From positions 1 to 64,000 of the forward strand of contig AHHB01000026.1 of NCBI GenBank assembly GCA_000242815.2: a stretch of DNA of 64,000 nt, given 5' to 3'. A program made the translations under genes and the position numbers. Below, one piece after another: positions 62,196 to 64,000 of the stretch (positions are counted from its first letter, which is position 1; each line of letters opens with the position of its first letter). The notes under the pieces were generated by a model. That model ran no database searches and was not told the origin of the DNA. It saw nothing but the letters and a program-made list of their open reading frames with translations. The stretch is from Janthinobacterium lividum PAMC 25724. Its GTDB lineage: Bacteria > Pseudomonadota > Gammaproteobacteria > Burkholderiales > Burkholderiaceae_D.

Positions 62196-62522
62196 TTAGC
62201 GTGCCGGTGTTGCTGGTCTTGCCGGTGCTACCGGCGTGGTTGGCGGGGAGGTTGTCGCTCCGCTGTCTGCCCGGGTGTCCGGCGTGGCCACGGGCTTGCC
62301 GCGCCGCGTGCGCTTATCCGTGCGCGCCTTGGCTGGCTTGGCGTCGTCGACGACCTTGCCTTTGTTGTCGAGCTTATCGGATTCGTCCGATTGCTGGCCC
62401 GGATCTTTGGCATTGTTGGTGTGGTTGCCCGTCTGGTTCACATTCGTCGTCGACTGGGCTTGCACCCAGGCGCCGCCGACGGTCATCAGGGTGGCGGCCA
62501 GCAAGACGGTGGCGGTTTTCAT
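62196..62522 (-). CDS. Small secreted protein, low complexity
   Basis: A 108-residue protein starting at ATG 62522. Residues 1-22 form a signal peptide ending VQA. The mature part is disordered in character: Asn/Thr/Gln at first (STTNVNQTGNHTNNAKDPGQ), then Lys/Asp/Arg, then a tail rich in Pro, Thr and Ala. No family recognised; it could be a wall-associated or periplasmic linker protein. Confidence 0.6.
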   Translation of the reverse strand: MKTATVLLAATLMTVGGAWVQAQSTTNVNQTGNHTNNAKDPGQQSDESDKLDNKGKVVDDAKPAKARTDKRTRRGKPVATPDTRADSGATTSPPTTPVAPARPATPAR

Positions 62523-62627
62523 GGCAGGGTCCTGTGCAAGTGTTGATTCGAGCTGGCATTGTCACACGTGCGCCCGCCTGAACGGGTAGGACGCCGCCGC
62601 ATGGCTGTGTCGGAACATTGCTTGCAA

Positions 62628-63974
62628 TTAACGGAACTGCTCGGTCGAGATATCAAATCGCTTGAGCTTGTCGTACAGAGTTTTCTTTGGAATATTCAGG
62701 CTGGCAGCCGCATCGATGACGTTGCCGTTGTGGCGGCGCAAGGCTTGCTCGATGATGGAAATTTCGAAGGTGTCGACCTGCTCGGCCAGCGAGGCTTCGC
62801 GGCAGCGGGCCGGACTGAGCGTATCGTCGAGCAAGCCCAGCACGAAGCGGTCGGCCACATTGTGCAGTTCGCGCACATTGCCGGCCCAGCGCTGCGCCAT
62901 CAGGGAGGCGATCAGTTCGCCGCTGACGATGGCGGCCGGCTGGCTGTAACGCAGCGCTGCCTGCAGCACGAAAAATTCGAACAGCAGGGGGATATCCTCG
63001 CGCCGGTTACGCAGCGCCGGCAGGGTCAGGCTGGCCACGTTCAGGCGGTAATACAGGTCGGGACGGAATTTCCCCTGTTCCGCCAGCACGCTCAAGTCTT
63101 CCTTGGCGGCGGCAATCACGCGGAAATTAACGGATATCAATTTGTTCGAGCCCAGGCGCTCGACTTGCCTTTCCTGCAGCACGCGCAGCAGTTTCACTTG
63201 CAAGGCCAGCGGCATGCTTTCGATTTCGTCCAGAAACAGGGTGCCGCCGTTGGCGTATTCGATCTTGCCGATGCGCTGGCGCTGCGCGCCCGTGAATGCC
63301 CCTTCCTCGTGGCCGAACAGTTCCGATTCAAAAATCGATTCGGGCAGGGCACCGCAATTGATGGCCACGAAAGGATGATCGCGCCGCTCGCTGAAATCGT
63401 GCAGGCAGCGCGCAATGAGTTCCTTGCCGGTGCCTGTTTCGCCCAGGATGATGATGTCGGCCGATTTTGGCGCAAGGCTCAGCACCAGTTGGCGCACCTT
63501 GGCCATGGCCGCGCTGCGCCCCACGATGCGCGCTTCGATGCCAACGCGCTGCGCGAGCTGGCGGCGCAAGTCCATGTTTTCCAGCACCAGATGGCGCTTG
63601 TCGAGCGCGCGGCGGCACACTTCCACCAGCAAGTCGGCGGAAAACGGCTTTTCGATGAAGTCGTAGGCGCCACGGCGCATGGCGCCCACGGCCATTGATA
63701 CGTCGCCGTGGCCGGTGACGAGGATCACGGGCAGGCTGGCATCCTGCGCCACGGCGATATCGAGCAGTTTCAAGCCATCCATGCCGGGCAGCTTGATATC
63801 GCTCAATAAAATGCCGGCAAATTCAGGCACCAGATAGGGCAGTGCTTCTTCCGCCGTGGCCACGGCCGTCACTTGCAAGCCCGCCAGTTCCAGCGATTGC
63901 CGGGCGCCTTTGCGCACCACGGCATCGTCTTCCACCAGCAGCACTTGCATGCCTTCAAAATTATTCTCGTGCAT
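62628..63974 (-). CDS. Sigma-54-dependent response regulator, DctD-like
   Basis: A 448-residue NtrC-family regulator; ATG 63974 behind AAGGAA. Receiver domain 9-125 with phospho-acceptor D59 and K109; AAA+ domain about 148-380 with Walker A GETGTGKE (178-185) and the sigma-54 contact GAFTGA (225-230); C-terminal Fis-type HTH (IIEQALRRHNGNVIDAAASL). The overall wording, including IPKKTLYDKLKRFDI at the end, matches DctD, which activates C4-dicarboxylate transport genes. Its sensor kinase is probably just beyond the right edge. Confidence 0.88.
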   Translation of the reverse strand: MHENNFEGMQVLLVEDDAVVRKGARQSLELAGLQVTAVATAEEALPYLVPEFAGILLSDIKLPGMDGLKLLDIAVAQDASLPVILVTGHGDVSMAVGAMRRGAYDFIEKPFSADLLVEVCRRALDKRHLVLENMDLRRQLAQRVGIEARIVGRSAAMAKVRQLVLSLAPKSADIIILGETGTGKELIARCLHDFSERRDHPFVAINCGALPESIFESELFGHEEGAFTGAQRQRIGKIEYANGGTLFLDEIESMPLALQVKLLRVLQERQVERLGSNKLISVNFRVIAAAKEDLSVLAEQGKFRPDLYYRLNVASLTLPALRNRREDIPLLFEFFVLQAALRYSQPAAIVSGELIASLMAQRWAGNVRELHNVADRFVLGLLDDTLSPARCREASLAEQVDTFEISIIEQALRRHNGNVIDAAASLNIPKKTLYDKLKRFDISTEQFR

Positions 63975-64000
63975 CAGATGTTTCCTTCGTCTCTCTCCCT

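Noticed and set aside
1-64000. CRISPR array or cas genes, rRNA, intact tRNA
   Set aside because: No spaced direct repeats of suitable length, no cas-like protein, and only the tRNA tail at 449-476 was found.

Overview
The window looks like chromosome of a high-GC betaproteobacterium of the Oxalobacteraceae, most likely Janthinobacterium or a close relative. That placement is inferred from gene families and codon use; no rRNA or marker gene in the window proves it. Most of the 64 kb is ordinary, densely packed core genome on both strands, with a few accessory patches.

Layout. 0-1.3 kb is the end of an integrated element: a broken RusA-like phage gene, a tRNA-Ser 3' end acting as attachment-site remnant, a row of GC-rich hairpins and a frameshifted BLUF photoreceptor. 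1.7-18 kb holds a MocR regulator, GNAT acetyltransferase and ribonuclease Z, MsbA, a MarR regulator, an NhaR-like regulator divergent from a (frameshifted) Alx/TerC gene plus TerB-like and YnfA genes, a glycerate 2-kinase, a zinc-type alcohol dehydrogenase with a LysR regulator, and a DUF1800-DUF1501 secreted pair behind a good Fur box. 18-28 kb holds a small gene behind two LexA boxes, a PAP2/diacylglycerol kinase/metallophosphoesterase operon, a phospholipase D-type lipoprotein with a Gcr-type membrane protein, a porin, a DUF3617 protein and a TerC-CBS-CorC protein. 28.8-31.7 kb is a large M16 peptidase.

31.7-51.4 kb is a cluster of small envelope and stress proteins: glycine-zipper lipoproteins, OmpA-like proteins, DUF4398, BON, DUF3309, lmo0937-type, YqjD/YqjE/YqjK-like, a ferritin-like protein and an AsmA protein. 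Their intergenic regions contain nine copies of a 16-bp palindrome, yGTRCG-N4-CGYACr, and the cluster also encodes a Crp/Fnr-family regulator with one of these sites in its own upstream region. I read this as a local stress/envelope regulon; it is the most interesting structure in the window. The cluster is interrupted at 42-46 kb by an AT-richer insert carrying an internally deleted resolvase, an RsbQ-like hydrolase and a PAS-GGDEF-EAL protein, which together look like a ligand-sensing c-di-GMP module.

51.9-59.7 kb carries a bacterial alpha-2-macroglobulin with an intact thioester motif, translationally coupled to penicillin-binding protein 1C. 60-61.7 kb is a decayed IS481-type insertion sitting in or beside an AT-rich secreted-protein gene. 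The window ends with two small hypothetical proteins and a DctD-like sigma-54 response regulator.

Five genes (RusA-like, BLUF, Alx/TerC, YnfA, transposase) show one- or two-base frameshifts. Some may be base-calling errors rather than true pseudogenes. A 73-bp dispersed element occurs twice, with compensatory changes in its hairpin stem.
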